A stretch of 64,000 nt of DNA from Candidatus Laterigemmans baculatus (GCF_010367455.1 NZ_WRPR01000074.1:25752-89751); one strand, 5' to 3'. Positions 37,871 through 47,726 are shown, counted from the first letter of the stretch. Program-made: numbers and translations. The notes: generated from the sequence alone by a model not told the origin.

Positions 37871-38497
37871 TCATTCCACCACGCCTGCCACCATCGGCAG
37901 CGAGTGGGGCCGGCTGGCCTGGCGATACTTCACAATCCGAGCGGGATTGCCGACGACGATCGCATAATCGGGGACAGGTCGCGTCACGACCGCCCCCGCG
38001 CCGACGACACAGTGCTTTCCTACATCCGCCATCACGATGGCACGATCGCCGAGCCAGCTATCCGTTCCGATGGTCACTCGAGGCCAGGTTCCGGGCTGTT
38101 CGCGGATGGGACAGTCTAAGCGTTCAATTCCATGCTGCTTCGAACCGTTCATGATCGAAACCTGAGAACCAATTAGCACGTCGTCCTGAATATCGACTTC
38201 TCCGATTACGCTATACGGACCAATGTAAGCCGACCTGCCGATAGCCGTTTTTGGATGGGAGAACAGAACTCCAAAGGAAATCACACAGTCCTCGTCTACC
38301 TTTTCCAACACGCCACTGTAGAACGCGCGGCGGAGGTAAACCCCACACTGGCCTGGAAGAAGTCCGATAGTTTGCGACCAACTGCTCAGGGCTCGACCCC
38401 TTCCCCAAATCGCGGCGTGGCAGAAAACAGCAAGCCACAAAGGAGCCACCAGCACACAGGCAGCCGAGTAAACCAATCGCTTGGCGATTTTCTTCAT
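37871..38497 (-). CDS. Hexapeptide-repeat acetyltransferase
   Basis: This 208-residue protein has an N-terminal hydrophobic helix (about 7-25) and a left-handed beta-helix of hexapeptide repeats: IGRSAYIGPYSVIGEVDIQD, VTIGTDSWLGDRAIVMADVG and VVGAGAVVTRPVPDYAIVVG with NPARIVK. This pattern is that of the WcaF/maltose acetyltransferase-like O-acetyltransferases that decorate exopolysaccharide. It likely transfers acetyl from acetyl-CoA to a sugar hydroxyl. It lies 52 bases upstream of the asparagine synthase start. Confidence 0.88.
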   Translation of the reverse strand: MKKIAKRLVYSAACVLVAPLWLAVFCHAAIWGRGRALSSWSQTIGLLPGQCGVYLRRAFYSGVLEKVDEDCVISFGVLFSHPKTAIGRSAYIGPYSVIGEVDIQDDVLIGSQVSIMNGSKQHGIERLDCPIREQPGTWPRVTIGTDSWLGDRAIVMADVGKHCVVGAGAVVTRPVPDYAIVVGNPARIVKYRQASRPHSLPMVAGVVE

Positions 38498-38601
38498 GCG
38501 TAGTCAGTGCGGTAGCGCGGCTCGGGGTTCATGTGCCTCATGCTAGGATTATCGCCGGAAGGCAACCACAGGATGACGCGGGCGCGATCAAGCGGGCGCG
38601 A

Positions 38602-40467
38602 TCAGGCAGGCTCGCAAGCGACCTCACCGACGCGGACGCCGCAGGGCTGCGCACCTCCCAGTCTCCGCTGACCGATCTCGAAAATCATCATGGCTAGAAT
38701 GAGATAGGTATGATTGGCCGTTTTGGTCCCGTGCCCGTCGATCACCTGCCGAACCGCATCGGGGCGGAAGACGCCCCGATCGAGGCACTGCTCATCGAGC
38801 AGAATTCGGCGGACGAGCCCGTCAAGCTCACGGCGGAGCCACAATCCCGTCCGCTCATAGGGCTGATAGCCGGGAACGCCCAGCTTGGCAAAAACCCGCA
38901 TTTTCAATTTCGCTGCTTGCTGCTTCAACAGCCCCGCCTTCATCGGCGCTCCGACGTTGGCATTGACCACGGAGAGGAGTTGCGGCCGGCAGCGTTTCAA
39001 AATATGGCGCTGAATCGTCTCGTCTTGCTTCAGCTCTACCGGCGCGGCCAATAACAGGCCGATCAAGTCGGCATCCAACATCGGCACACGGACGTCGCAC
39101 ACCGAAGCGAACTTGCCCAGGCTCAGCGTCGTCTCACGGCGCAACCGTTCGTTCACGAAATAGTGCCAAATCGCTTGCCGGGGGTCCTCCAGATCGGGAA
39201 GTTCCGCAAACGACTGCTCGAAGGCCTCTCGAGGTGCGGTGGCCATGGCGTTGGTGTAGTCTCCTTGGAAGAGGCCTCCCGGGACGCCCTTGAGCATGTA
39301 GGATTGCAGGTGGCTAAAGAGCCAGTCCTGGGCCTCCTCACGTGACGAGATCGAGAGCGCGGCGTCATCGATCGAGTAGGCATAGGCCTTGCGCATGTGC
39401 ATCAATTCGCCAGCGTGACCTCGGAGCAGCACCCGGATTCCCTGCTCGCGGTACACGGGTAATGTGGGGATGACGATGCACTGTGACAGGTACTGGCCGC
39501 CGGTCAAATCGACCATTCGATTCAGATGCGCTTCGAAGTTGCCGAGAAAGGCTTCGTCCAAGAGATGACTATGGTGGCGACAGCCCACCAGAGCGGCCAT
39601 CTGCTGGGCGCACTGAAGATCTAAACTGCCTTGCATCCCCAGACAGACCGTCTTCAGATCGACCTGTTCGTGATTGATCAACCCCAAAATCGTCCGCGCA
39701 TCCAGGCCTCCCGATAGCGCCAGCCCCAGTCCTGCGGTGCCTGAGGAGGAACGCCGGACCGCCGGAACCATGGCATCACAGATAGCATCGAGCCACTGGC
39801 TGGGGGTCCGGTTCCGATGCGCACCAGCCCACGGACCAACGTAACGCCTGACACGCCTCGCGCCGGTCTCGGTGGAAAACTCAAGCAGTGATCCGGCCGG
39901 CAGGACTTGGATATCTTGATACAGCGTGTCGCAGCCCAAATACTGGCCAAACGTAAAGAACTGCGCCATCCCCGCGGCCGACACCTTCGCGGGAACTCCG
40001 GCAGCAAACAGCGCAGCCAGAGAGGTCGAAAAGTACAGGACATCGTCTAGAACCGAGTAGTACAGCGGCCGCTGGCCAAACCGATCGTTCGCGATCCGGA
40101 CCATCCCCGCAGACTCATCGAACATCACCGCGACGAATGCGCCCTGGACCTCTTCGAGGAACCGGTCACCGCGACTCGCGTACTGCTCGAGGAACTGCCG
40201 TTCCGGCCGCTTATTCGGCCCCCCCGGCATCTGGTAGATGTCGCCGAACAGTGTGAGAGAGTTAGAAGTCCCCGGGGTCGTCGCTCCGGCGGCCCCCAAG
40301 TCGGCATATCCATGCGCCAATCGGGCGACCGCAAACCGGCCACCCTCATCGACCCTTCGGGAGGCTTGGTACCAAGGCTCGCGGTAGACCGCGGCCAGCA
40401 TGGCCTCGAGTTCCGTCGCGAGCGACAACCGCGTCTCGGCGGACGCCATCCCTAGTAAACTAGTCAT
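38602..40467 (-). CDS. Asparagine synthase-like protein without glutaminase Cys
   Basis: The 621-residue protein has asparagine synthase architecture but begins MTSLLGM, with no Cys2, and the residues that position glutamine are not evident, so it cannot use glutamine in the normal way. The later AFVAVMFDE, DRFGQRPLYY segment keeps the fold. The PP-loop reads ALSGGLDARTILG, with Ala replacing the usual Ser after GGLD. Such degenerate members occur beside intact ones in exopolysaccharide clusters; they may use ammonia or another nucleophile, as in beta-lactam synthetase relatives, or serve as a partner subunit. Substrate unknown. Confidence 0.85.
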   Translation of the reverse strand: MTSLLGMASAETRLSLATELEAMLAAVYREPWYQASRRVDEGGRFAVARLAHGYADLGAAGATTPGTSNSLTLFGDIYQMPGGPNKRPERQFLEQYASRGDRFLEEVQGAFVAVMFDESAGMVRIANDRFGQRPLYYSVLDDVLYFSTSLAALFAAGVPAKVSAAGMAQFFTFGQYLGCDTLYQDIQVLPAGSLLEFSTETGARRVRRYVGPWAGAHRNRTPSQWLDAICDAMVPAVRRSSSGTAGLGLALSGGLDARTILGLINHEQVDLKTVCLGMQGSLDLQCAQQMAALVGCRHHSHLLDEAFLGNFEAHLNRMVDLTGGQYLSQCIVIPTLPVYREQGIRVLLRGHAGELMHMRKAYAYSIDDAALSISSREEAQDWLFSHLQSYMLKGVPGGLFQGDYTNAMATAPREAFEQSFAELPDLEDPRQAIWHYFVNERLRRETTLSLGKFASVCDVRVPMLDADLIGLLLAAPVELKQDETIQRHILKRCRPQLLSVVNANVGAPMKAGLLKQQAAKLKMRVFAKLGVPGYQPYERTGLWLRRELDGLVRRILLDEQCLDRGVFRPDAVRQVIDGHGTKTANHTYLILAMMIFEIGQRRLGGAQPCGVRVGEVACEPA

Positions 40468-40712
40468 AAGTCTAGACCGCAGAAACAGTTAGCAGATTCG
40501 TGTAGCGCTGTGTGGTGCGGCGCGACGTCACCAGGCGAGCGGCGGTGCGCACTCGGTGTGCTCCCGGCTCGGGGAGGCCGCGAGCATTATGGATGGCTAG
40601 GAAGTGGACGCCCGTTCGCTCGTCGCAGAACTTGATCCGGCCACCACCGAAGGCTCGCCGACATCGATCCGCTTCGGCAACGCAGTTGGGCGTGGGGAAG
40701 CGGACGAGGCGA
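40468..40712. other. Intergenic region, no supported gene
   Basis: This 245-base gap lies between the GNAT gene end and the asparagine synthase-like start. A minus-strand frame (40472-40837) runs through it and into the GNAT gene but shows no family features. No terminator or promoter was identified. Confidence 0.45.
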
Positions 40713-41864
40713 TCAGAACGCAAAAGCGTCCCCACAGAAATGCGTGAGCGGCCAGTGCTCGCACGACGGAATCGAATTGCTGCAGGCCCAATCTCCGGGC
40801 AACGCGTAAGAAAAAGACATACCCTTTCCCGCAGCAAGCAGGCCGCAACGACGTGCGAGATGGTTCAGTTCTGAGTTTCCGGAAATCACTTCCAGAACAT
40901 CCGCGTCGGAACTGAAGAACTCCCGAACCAAATACGCCAACACCGCGCCGGCAGCCCGCGAATCCGACGCCTCAAACCCGAAGTCCATTAAGGTCATCAG
41001 GTTGAATCCTTTGTACTTTTCCGCCAATGGCTTCTCCTGCCAACGTCGCCGCACCACCATATAGGCGAACGGATCCGATGACGCCGCGTCGCGGAGCACC
41101 CACCAGTCCACTCTCCCCATCCGCCTCGCCGCTGCAAGTTTCTTTCTCAAAAGCGACAAGTCGGTCGAGAAATAAGCGGAATAGGAGCCCTTCGTGCGAT
41201 CGAGTAACCGCTGCAACTCAGAATCGGTACAAGTATCTGCCGGGACGCAGTCGACGTCTGCACGCTGCCCGCGAGCTCGTGCTCTGGTCCAACGCCCCAT
41301 GAGCCAGGCAGCGAACTGGGCAGGGCGACTGAGTGCCATCCGGAAAATTCGATTGCTCGCGTGGGCATCCAGAAAGGGCTGGGCGGAACGCACGGCGACA
41401 AAACGCGGAACGTACCCCGCAACGTCAATTCCAAGCTTGCTGAAGATGTGAAGCGTCACCTCGGTCGAGAACACCGATCCCCGGGCGATGCCCAATTCAT
41501 GGAGATGTCTTGTTCCTTCCCCTTGAAGCTTCGTCGACAACCCCCTGCCGCGATACTCGGGTAAAGTGTAGTTATCTCCAGTCCAGGCCCATCGATAGGT
41601 CCTGCTCTCCAGCGTCACCTGATCGGGTATCACGCGAAAGTAAGCACAGAGTCGATCTTGTGGATCCAGCAGGTAGAACAACAGCGGGAAATCGTCCGCC
41701 GCGCCGGGGAATGTCGAAAAATGGGACAAACTCGCAGCATTCAGGATCGCCTCCGCGTGGGGATGCCTCGCTGCTAAAGCGCTGCAGTCCCCACAGCGAA
41801 CGACGTGCATCCCAGAGCAGACGGTTGTATCTGAAACGCTTTGCATTTTCTTAGATTCTACCAT
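40713..41864 (-). CDS. GNAT-family N-acetyltransferase, double-GNAT-like
   Basis: From ATG 41864 the protein has 383 residues and overlaps the upstream deacetylase end by 14 bases; an ATG at 41846 avoids the overlap. The acetyl-CoA loop is in LPEYRGRGLSTKLQGEG (about 100-116), followed by a second half with a GNAT-like pattern (GFEASDSRAAGAVLAYLVREF). It probably acylates an amino sugar or an amino-acid substituent of the glycan. The related FemAB protein at 17 kb has a comparable fold but different motifs. Confidence 0.8.
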   Translation of the reverse strand: MVESKKMQSVSDTTVCSGMHVVRCGDCSALAARHPHAEAILNAASLSHFSTFPGAADDFPLLFYLLDPQDRLCAYFRVIPDQVTLESRTYRWAWTGDNYTLPEYRGRGLSTKLQGEGTRHLHELGIARGSVFSTEVTLHIFSKLGIDVAGYVPRFVAVRSAQPFLDAHASNRIFRMALSRPAQFAAWLMGRWTRARARGQRADVDCVPADTCTDSELQRLLDRTKGSYSAYFSTDLSLLRKKLAAARRMGRVDWWVLRDAASSDPFAYMVVRRRWQEKPLAEKYKGFNLMTLMDFGFEASDSRAAGAVLAYLVREFFSSDADVLEVISGNSELNHLARRCGLLAAGKGMSFSYALPGDWACSNSIPSCEHWPLTHFCGDAFAF

Positions 41865-42489
41865 CGCTCGACCAATCGAAGCGCAAGCCGCGATCGACCA
41901 GGGCCGGCAGCAAATGCTTTAACAGAATCAACGTGTAAGGACTCTCGTCATGCATGAGAACAATATCACGGGGTTGAGTTGAAGCCGCCAACTGCTCGGC
42001 ACTGGAAACCGCGTCCGCCTCCGATCGAAACCGCCAGTCTTCAGAGGAACGCGACCACAGCACCGATCGCAGGCCGAGCTTTCTCGGCGCGATAGCGGTC
42101 GCGACAGAGATACTGCCGAGCGGGGGACGATGATATGGAGATGGAGTCGCCCCCTGTTTCAAAATTTCCTGTTGGCATTTCTGGAGGTCTCGGAGGTACG
42201 CTTGATATCGAAACGGCTCTCGGAGGGGATGTGAGAAGGAATGGTTTCCGAGCAGATGCCCCGCCTGCTCGATCATCCTCAACACCGAGGGCGCTCGATG
42301 GATCCGATTTCCCACGACGAAGAATATTGCCCGAGCGTTGTATGGTTCCAACAACTGCAGCACGGCCGGGGTTGTCTCCGGATGGGGACCGTCGTCGAAT
42401 GTCAGAAGGACGCAATTGCCCATCCCGATCGGCAGACGCCGCAGAAACACCGAATTCGGAATGCAGGCGATCGCCAATCGCTTGATCAT
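41851..42489 (-). CDS. Polysaccharide deacetylase (carbohydrate esterase 4)
   Basis: From ATG 42489 the protein has 212 residues. The catalytic motif LTFDDGPHP (Asp32, Asp33) and the metal-ligand motif HSFSH (His83, His87) are intact, followed by HRPPLGS (motif 3) and a late MHDESPYT (motif 5). It removes N-acetyl groups from an amino sugar in a metal-dependent reaction. No clear signal peptide is seen. Exosortase-cluster deacetylases are often part of polymer tailoring. Confidence 0.9.
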   Translation of the reverse strand: MIKRLAIACIPNSVFLRRLPIGMGNCVLLTFDDGPHPETTPAVLQLLEPYNARAIFFVVGNRIHRAPSVLRMIEQAGHLLGNHSFSHPLREPFRYQAYLRDLQKCQQEILKQGATPSPYHRPPLGSISVATAIAPRKLGLRSVLWSRSSEDWRFRSEADAVSSAEQLAASTQPRDIVLMHDESPYTLILLKHLLPALVDRGLRFDWSSDGRI

Positions 42490-42519
42490 GGTTTCACGCC
42501 CCAATGCCGAACGAGCAGG

Positions 42520-43734
42520 CTATTCAATGCCGCGTAAGCGTCTCAGAGGAGCGGGCTCGTCCGCCAGAAGTGAAGGGCGGGCGTTGATACCGCAAATGAA
42601 ATGCGCTGCTTGGATGGTCAACGCTTCCCAGCCAAAATTGAGGGTCGTCCACTCGCGCCCACGCTGGCCCATCGATGCACGCGTTTCGGGATCGGCTAGC
42701 AGAGCCATTAAGCTCTCGGTCAGCCGTTCCAGCCTTTGACAGTCCACCCTTCGGCCCGTCCGATCCTCGCAAATCGCTTCACCGGTTCCTCCCGACGCCC
42801 CTGTGATCACCGGTTTGCCACAAGCCTGGGCCTCGAGCAGCACCATTCCGAAGCCCTCGAAGTCGCCATCAACCGTTCGATTCGGCAGGGCGAAAATGTC
42901 ACATTGCTGGTAACAACGCACCATTTCGTCGTCGGTGACTTCCTCGCGAAACTCTACCGAATCGGCAACTCCTAAATCGGCTACCAAACGTCCAAGCGTC
43001 TTTCTCTCCGGGCCATCACCGATGATCGAGTAGAGAAGGTTCGGCTGCGATTGGATGAGTTTGGGCATTGCGCGAATCAGCTGGTCTTGTCCCTTGCGTT
43101 TCTGAAGGCGGCCGACGGTCAGGATCACCGGCCGTTCGCCCCAGCCGAGCCGTTGACGGACGGCGGCGTCTCGCTCCGCCGGGCAGAAGCGATCGATGTC
43201 GACCCCGGGATGCAGAATGCGCAGCTGATTCTCCGAAACGCTCCAGGTTTTGCAAAGCAGCCCAGCCGTGTTCTCGCTGTTGGCGATCACCCGGTCGGCC
43301 GAGGTGAGCACCCGCCGCGTCATCCAGCGAAGCTCACGCGATCCGGATGCGATATTGAGCTCCTCTCCGTGGACATATACCAGATAGGGCATTCCCAACC
43401 TGCGTTTCAGCCACCAAGCGACGAATCCCTCTGGAAGGATTTTGCCGCAGTGGAGCTGGGTGGGGCGATGGAAGTCGATCAGCCGCTCGGCTCGCTGCGC
43501 GAGCTGCCGGTAGCAAGCCAGTCCCGATGGGCTAACCACGCCCCAGCTCGGGAAACTCATCGCGGCCCGTTCGACGCAGAGCGAATGGGTGCGGTCGAAG
43601 TCTTGATCCCGAGCCTGAGCCCCTGCCAGGATGATGGGCTCGGGTTTCTCAAGCCGTCGGTAGATCTCCCACAGCCAACGACCGCTACCGCCGTTGCGAG
43701 GGGGAAAGACTTCGGTCATCAACAAGACCTTCAT
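42520..43734 (-). CDS. Glycosyltransferase family 4
   Basis: This 404-residue GT-B protein starts at ATG 43734 overlapping the next upstream stop by four bases. It has MTEVFPPRNGGSGRWLWEI, the loop typical of PimB-like mannosyltransferases, then VYVHGEEL, TVGRLQKRKGQDQLIRAM, SIIGDGPERKTL and FEGFGMVLLEAQACGKPVIT with the E-x7-E pair. Mannose or a related sugar is a guess based only on that resemblance. The family is secure. Confidence 0.92.
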   Translation of the reverse strand: MKVLLMTEVFPPRNGGSGRWLWEIYRRLEKPEPIILAGAQARDQDFDRTHSLCVERAAMSFPSWGVVSPSGLACYRQLAQRAERLIDFHRPTQLHCGKILPEGFVAWWLKRRLGMPYLVYVHGEELNIASGSRELRWMTRRVLTSADRVIANSENTAGLLCKTWSVSENQLRILHPGVDIDRFCPAERDAAVRQRLGWGERPVILTVGRLQKRKGQDQLIRAMPKLIQSQPNLLYSIIGDGPERKTLGRLVADLGVADSVEFREEVTDDEMVRCYQQCDIFALPNRTVDGDFEGFGMVLLEAQACGKPVITGASGGTGEAICEDRTGRRVDCQRLERLTESLMALLADPETRASMGQRGREWTTLNFGWEALTIQAAHFICGINARPSLLADEPAPLRRLRGIE

Positions 43735-44888
43735 GCCGATTCCGCCAATGTTTTCGAATTGAGCAGCACTTGGTACTGCGCGAGGACGTTTTCGACATGG
43801 GCTTGAAGTTGGAATCGACGTTCACATTGCCGCCGCGCTTCCCTGCCGAGCCGCTCTCGCGTCTCACGACCAGCAACGAGTCGCTCCATCGCGGCCGCGA
43901 GTTCGCCAGGTAACTTGGGGGGGACGATCAAGCCGGTTCGCTCGTGCTCGATCATCTCGGGGATCCCGCCGACGTCGCTGCCGATCACCGGTCGGCCGAG
44001 AGCCATGGCTTCCAACGTGGCATTGCCCAGCGGCTCGGCGTGGGACGGGACGAGTACGACATCGGCCGCGGTCAGCCAGCGTGGGACGTTCCGTTGAAAT
44101 CCCGTGAACCGAACCGGCTGGCCGAGTTCTCTCGCCAGACGCTCCATCTCACGTCGATACGCCCCCTCATTCTCCAGATCGTCCCCCACGACGATCAGAT
44201 CCGCTCGGGCGCGCGAGCCGTCCGGCAAAGCGGCCCAACCGCGCAAGAGATCGGCGACTCCCTTGCGCTCGATGATCTGTCCGGCAAACAGGACCACGAC
44301 CTTATCGACGGGTAGTCCCAGTTCCTGTTTTGCTTGCTGGCGGTCCGCCTCGGTCGGCACATCCGGGATCGGCAGCCCGTCGTATACGACCGTCCGCGGG
44401 CTCATTCTTAACTTGGCTGACCGGTCGCACAGCAATTCCATCAGCGAGTTGGAGACAAACAGGTGCTGTTCGGCGCCGAACTTATTGAGCCAGTCAATCG
44501 CCTCGCGGTTGAAAATCCAGCGGTGATGGCAAATCCGCGGGATGTCCAATCGCCGCCCCGCATCGGACGCCAACTGATGGGTTGGCAGATCGTTGCTATG
44601 GAGGAGATCGGATCGCTCCTGCCGCAGTAGGTTGACCAGCGCGCTGCGCGATTTGCGGTACCGCAACCACTTCCGTTTGTCGGTGAACTGCTGGGGAATG
44701 AACTCACAGCGAATGCCGGCGTCGCGGAACCGAGTCAAGGCCTCGCCTTCGGTGCCAACGACCAGGAGCACATCGTGCCCGGCTTCGCGGAGCCCGACAG
44801 CGAGTCGTTCCACCGCGATCTCCGCCCCACCGACAAACGGAGCCCAGGAGGTGAGCGCGATCTTCAGCCGTTTTCCAATCTTACTCAT
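43731..44888 (-). CDS. Glycosyltransferase family 4
   Basis: From ATG 44888 the protein has 385 residues; a GTG at 44897 is an alternative. It shows TSWAPFVGGAEIAVERLAVG, then DLLHSNDLPTHQLA, VVYDGLPIPDV, LFAGQIIERKGVADLLRGW, and EPLGNATLEAMALGRPVIGS with the E-x7-E pair. It overlaps the following GT4 gene by four bases, so the two are coupled, and lies 17 bases after the first ATP-grasp paralog. Donor and acceptor are unknown. Confidence 0.92.
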   Translation of the reverse strand: MSKIGKRLKIALTSWAPFVGGAEIAVERLAVGLREAGHDVLLVVGTEGEALTRFRDAGIRCEFIPQQFTDKRKWLRYRKSRSALVNLLRQERSDLLHSNDLPTHQLASDAGRRLDIPRICHHRWIFNREAIDWLNKFGAEQHLFVSNSLMELLCDRSAKLRMSPRTVVYDGLPIPDVPTEADRQQAKQELGLPVDKVVVLFAGQIIERKGVADLLRGWAALPDGSRARADLIVVGDDLENEGAYRREMERLARELGQPVRFTGFQRNVPRWLTAADVVLVPSHAEPLGNATLEAMALGRPVIGSDVGGIPEMIEHERTGLIVPPKLPGELAAAMERLVAGRETRERLGREARRQCERRFQLQAHVENVLAQYQVLLNSKTLAESA

Positions 44889-44905
44889 GAGTCGCACGTG
44901 GGAGC

Positions 44906-46261
44906 TCAGACGGACAGCGGAAGGGGGGAAGCGGACGGGCTCGCCTGCTCTTGCGCTGCAAGGTGCTCGAAGTAGATTTCGGGATAGAGAGTCTCGCCGA
45001 GAGGCACTCCAGAAACGATCTGCGCCAGTTCAACACACCAGTCTGGGTTCGCCTCCAGCAGGCACGGGCCAGCGGGCGTAATGACAACGTCCCACCCCAC
45101 GAACGGCATCCATCGGTCACGGGCGTGCGCTCGAAGCGTTAACGCGACGGCCTCGGGGAACAGTGGCACCTTCATTCCGGCGATCGGCGCACCTGTATCC
45201 GGATGGTGCTCAAAACTCCCTCGGGTTGGATCTTTCGCGACCGCCGCTCCCAGAGCACCGGTTTCCAGATCGATCAGCGCCGCGATCCCCCCGGCTTCGA
45301 AATTATCGACATGGGAGGAACCGGTCGGCATCCGCAAACAAGCCATCAGCAACTCGGGCTCGCCGCCCGGTCGACAAAACGAAATCGTGCGGATCGTACA
45401 AAGCCCCTCCACGGCGACCGGTGCCAGCAGGCTGTGGTTGCGGAGGCGGACTTGAAGAATGTGTCTCCGCTCGCCCGCCGTCTCGAAGCAATACTCCAGG
45501 AATGCACCCTCATCGAGAACTCTGTCGCCCCGTCGCCAGTTGCCAGCACCTTCATCAAAGGTCCACAACTGAAAGCCTCGCCCGCAGAGGAGATCCACCG
45601 GCTTAAGCACCAAATCACACTTTGGCAGCTCTCCGGCCGCGTCCGTGTACCATTTTTGAGACCCGTTCGGACCGAATACCGCAATCGCGTGAACCACTGG
45701 CAGCCCATGCTCAAGCCCACCTTCGAAGAACGCCTGCTTGTCACTCAAGGGCCGATCCGAAGGGAGTCTCGACATCAGCGTCGTAAAGAGGACGCTCAGT
45801 TCATCTTTGTGGATGAAAGAATTGGCACGATCCCCGTTCGCCTTCGAGAACAAGCGGAACTTGTAGTACACCGATGCGGGCACGTTCGACATCAGGCCAA
45901 AGCGAACGATCTCGCGAAGCTGTCTTCCGAAACCCAGTCCGCAGATCTTGCGAGTCCCTGGACCGTATTTGCGGAATGCTTGAAAAGTTTCCGAGATAAA
46001 TCGGAACGGCCATAAGAGCAACGCAGTCCAGATGCAGCACGTTCTGAATGCAGACGGAGGTTTCTGCCAATCAAAGCCGAGCGCTAAGCGGTGCAGACAC
46101 GACGCCGGATCATTTCGCTTCGCGCTGGTAAACCAGGGAAGCATCATGGGACAATGCTCTACGGTGAGGGGAAGTATGTCGTCCCACCATCGTCCATAAA
46201 GCCGGTTCCATACGGCGCGCGGCACCAATCTCTTGGCGACATGCTTCAATATGAGATACAC
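44906..46261 (-). CDS. Sugar-transfer-associated ATP-grasp protein, paralog 1
   Basis: This 451-residue protein begins at GTG 46261 because GGGGAG lies 7 bases upstream; a TTG at 46282 would add seven residues. It belongs to the sugar-transfer-associated ATP-grasp family: SDKQAFFEGGLEHGLPVV, LKPVDLLCGRGFQ (ATP-binding Lys and Gly-rich loop), LCTIRTISF, MPTGSSHVDNFEAGG and LEANPDWCVE (metal-binding Glu and Asn) are visible. Such enzymes probably form an amide or ester between a carboxylate and a glycan amine. It is nearly colinear with paralog 3 (about 75% identity by eye, same length) and more distant from paralog 2. Confidence 0.87.
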   Translation of the reverse strand: MYLILKHVAKRLVPRAVWNRLYGRWWDDILPLTVEHCPMMLPWFTSAKRNDPASCLHRLALGFDWQKPPSAFRTCCIWTALLLWPFRFISETFQAFRKYGPGTRKICGLGFGRQLREIVRFGLMSNVPASVYYKFRLFSKANGDRANSFIHKDELSVLFTTLMSRLPSDRPLSDKQAFFEGGLEHGLPVVHAIAVFGPNGSQKWYTDAAGELPKCDLVLKPVDLLCGRGFQLWTFDEGAGNWRRGDRVLDEGAFLEYCFETAGERRHILQVRLRNHSLLAPVAVEGLCTIRTISFCRPGGEPELLMACLRMPTGSSHVDNFEAGGIAALIDLETGALGAAVAKDPTRGSFEHHPDTGAPIAGMKVPLFPEAVALTLRAHARDRWMPFVGWDVVITPAGPCLLEANPDWCVELAQIVSGVPLGETLYPEIYFEHLAAQEQASPSASPLPLSV

Positions 46262-46306
46262 GAGCTTACTCCCCCAGCGCAATAATGAACGCGACAGGAC
46301 CTGGCA

Positions 46307-47689
46307 TCAGACCACACCCTTGATTTGCTGACGCTCAGCAAACTCGGATGTTTCGCTGGCGGCCAAGCGGGCATGTCGCTGGGCAGCCAGATGCTCAAAG
46401 TAGATTTCGGGGTAGAGAGTCTCGCCGAGAGGCTCACCCGAAACGATTTGTGCTAGTTCGACGCACCAATCCGGATTGGCCTCCAGCAGCCACGGTCCGC
46501 TGGGCGTAATGACGACATCCCACCCCACGAACGGCATCCACGGATAAACCGCATGCGCTCGGAGAGAGAGCCTCTTCGCTTCGTCAAAACAGGGAACCTG
46601 GAATCCGGTGATCGGGGCGGTAGTGTCGGGATGGAACTGGAAGGGCCCTCGCGTCGGATCCTTCGCGACGGCATCTCCCAAAATACCCGTCTTCAGGTCG
46701 ATCGGCGCGGCAATCCCGCCGGCTTCGAAATTGTCCACATGAGCCGAACCGGTTGGCATCCGAAGGCAGGCTAACAGCAAGCCTGCCGCTCCGGACGGCC
46801 TCCGATAGGTGACGGTGCGAATCGTACACAGCCCCTCCGCCGCGACTGGCGTCAGGAGGGGATGGTTGCGGATACGAACCTGAAGTATGTGAGGCCGCAC
46901 TGCCGACGCCTTGCAACAGTGTCGGATAAACTGTTTATCGTGAAGCAGTGCTCCATTCCTGCGCCAGCCTTTCTGATCCGGATCATAACGCCACAACTGA
47001 AACCCCCTTCCGCAGGCAAGATCCACCGGCTTGAGCACAACATCGCAGAGGGGGAGTTCGTCACGATTACCAGCGTGCCACTTCTCGACTGCCCCATCGG
47101 AAAAGGCGGCTATCACGTCCACCACTTCGACCCCATAGCGACGTCCACTCTCAAAAAAAGCACGCTTATCGCGCAGCGGGAAGTTCGATGGCAGATCCAA
47201 TTGAAGCATCGGAAAGAGGACGCTCATCTCATCCGCATGAATATAGGACGGCGCCCGACGTGCGTTTCGCGGATCAAATAAACGGTACCGGTAATAGTAC
47301 AAGGGCGGGATGTTTTCCCGAAGTGCGTAGCGGAGCATTCCGGCATACTGCGTTCGGCGGTTGATTCCATGGACCCTGCTGATCGGCGCCGCGTATCTTC
47401 GCAGGAGCCGTCCCGCATCCCACAGCAGGCGAAACGGCCATAATACGGCCGCGGTATACACAGAAACGGAAGTCAGTGTCGACGGCTGGTCTTTCCAGTG
47501 AAAGGAAAAGGCCAAGCGGTGCAGGCGACTCGCGTTGCCACCATCGACCGCACAGGTGAACCAGGGCAGCATTACCGGGCAATAGTCGACGGTCAGCGGC
47601 CTCAGGTAACGCCACCACCGTGCCCGCAAACGCTCCCACGTCGGGGCCGGGAGAATGGACTTGACCGTCGCTTTGAGTAAAGAAATCAT
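46307..47689 (-). CDS. Sugar-transfer-associated ATP-grasp protein, paralog 2
   Basis: From ATG 47689 the protein has 460 residues. It shares the ATP-grasp landmarks of its neighbours (LKPVDLACGRGFQLW, MPTGSAHVDNFEAGG, LEANPDWC) but by eye only about half of the residues agree with paralogs 1 and 3. Its N-terminal segment differs (MISLLKATVKSILP) and it matches the decayed copy at 49083-49313. Upstream in-frame sequence back to 47782 overlaps paralog 3 and is not expected to be translated. It likely has a related but separate substrate. Confidence 0.87.
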   Translation of the reverse strand: MISLLKATVKSILPAPTWERLRARWWRYLRPLTVDYCPVMLPWFTCAVDGGNASRLHRLAFSFHWKDQPSTLTSVSVYTAAVLWPFRLLWDAGRLLRRYAAPISRVHGINRRTQYAGMLRYALRENIPPLYYYRYRLFDPRNARRAPSYIHADEMSVLFPMLQLDLPSNFPLRDKRAFFESGRRYGVEVVDVIAAFSDGAVEKWHAGNRDELPLCDVVLKPVDLACGRGFQLWRYDPDQKGWRRNGALLHDKQFIRHCCKASAVRPHILQVRIRNHPLLTPVAAEGLCTIRTVTYRRPSGAAGLLLACLRMPTGSAHVDNFEAGGIAAPIDLKTGILGDAVAKDPTRGPFQFHPDTTAPITGFQVPCFDEAKRLSLRAHAVYPWMPFVGWDVVITPSGPWLLEANPDWCVELAQIVSGEPLGETLYPEIYFEHLAAQRHARLAASETSEFAERQQIKGVV

Positions 47690-47726
47690 GAGTCGGTTTC
47701 TTCCAATACGGTGCTGAACTGGAAAC

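Noticed and set aside
40472..40837. 121-codon minus-strand frame downstream of and overlapping the GNAT gene
   Set aside because: It overlaps the GNAT coding end and shows no family similarity that I recognise.
45203..46015. 270-codon plus-strand frame opposite ATP-grasp paralog 1
   Set aside because: Parallel antisense frames occur opposite paralog 3, so it follows from the homologous coding sequence and not from a separate gene.
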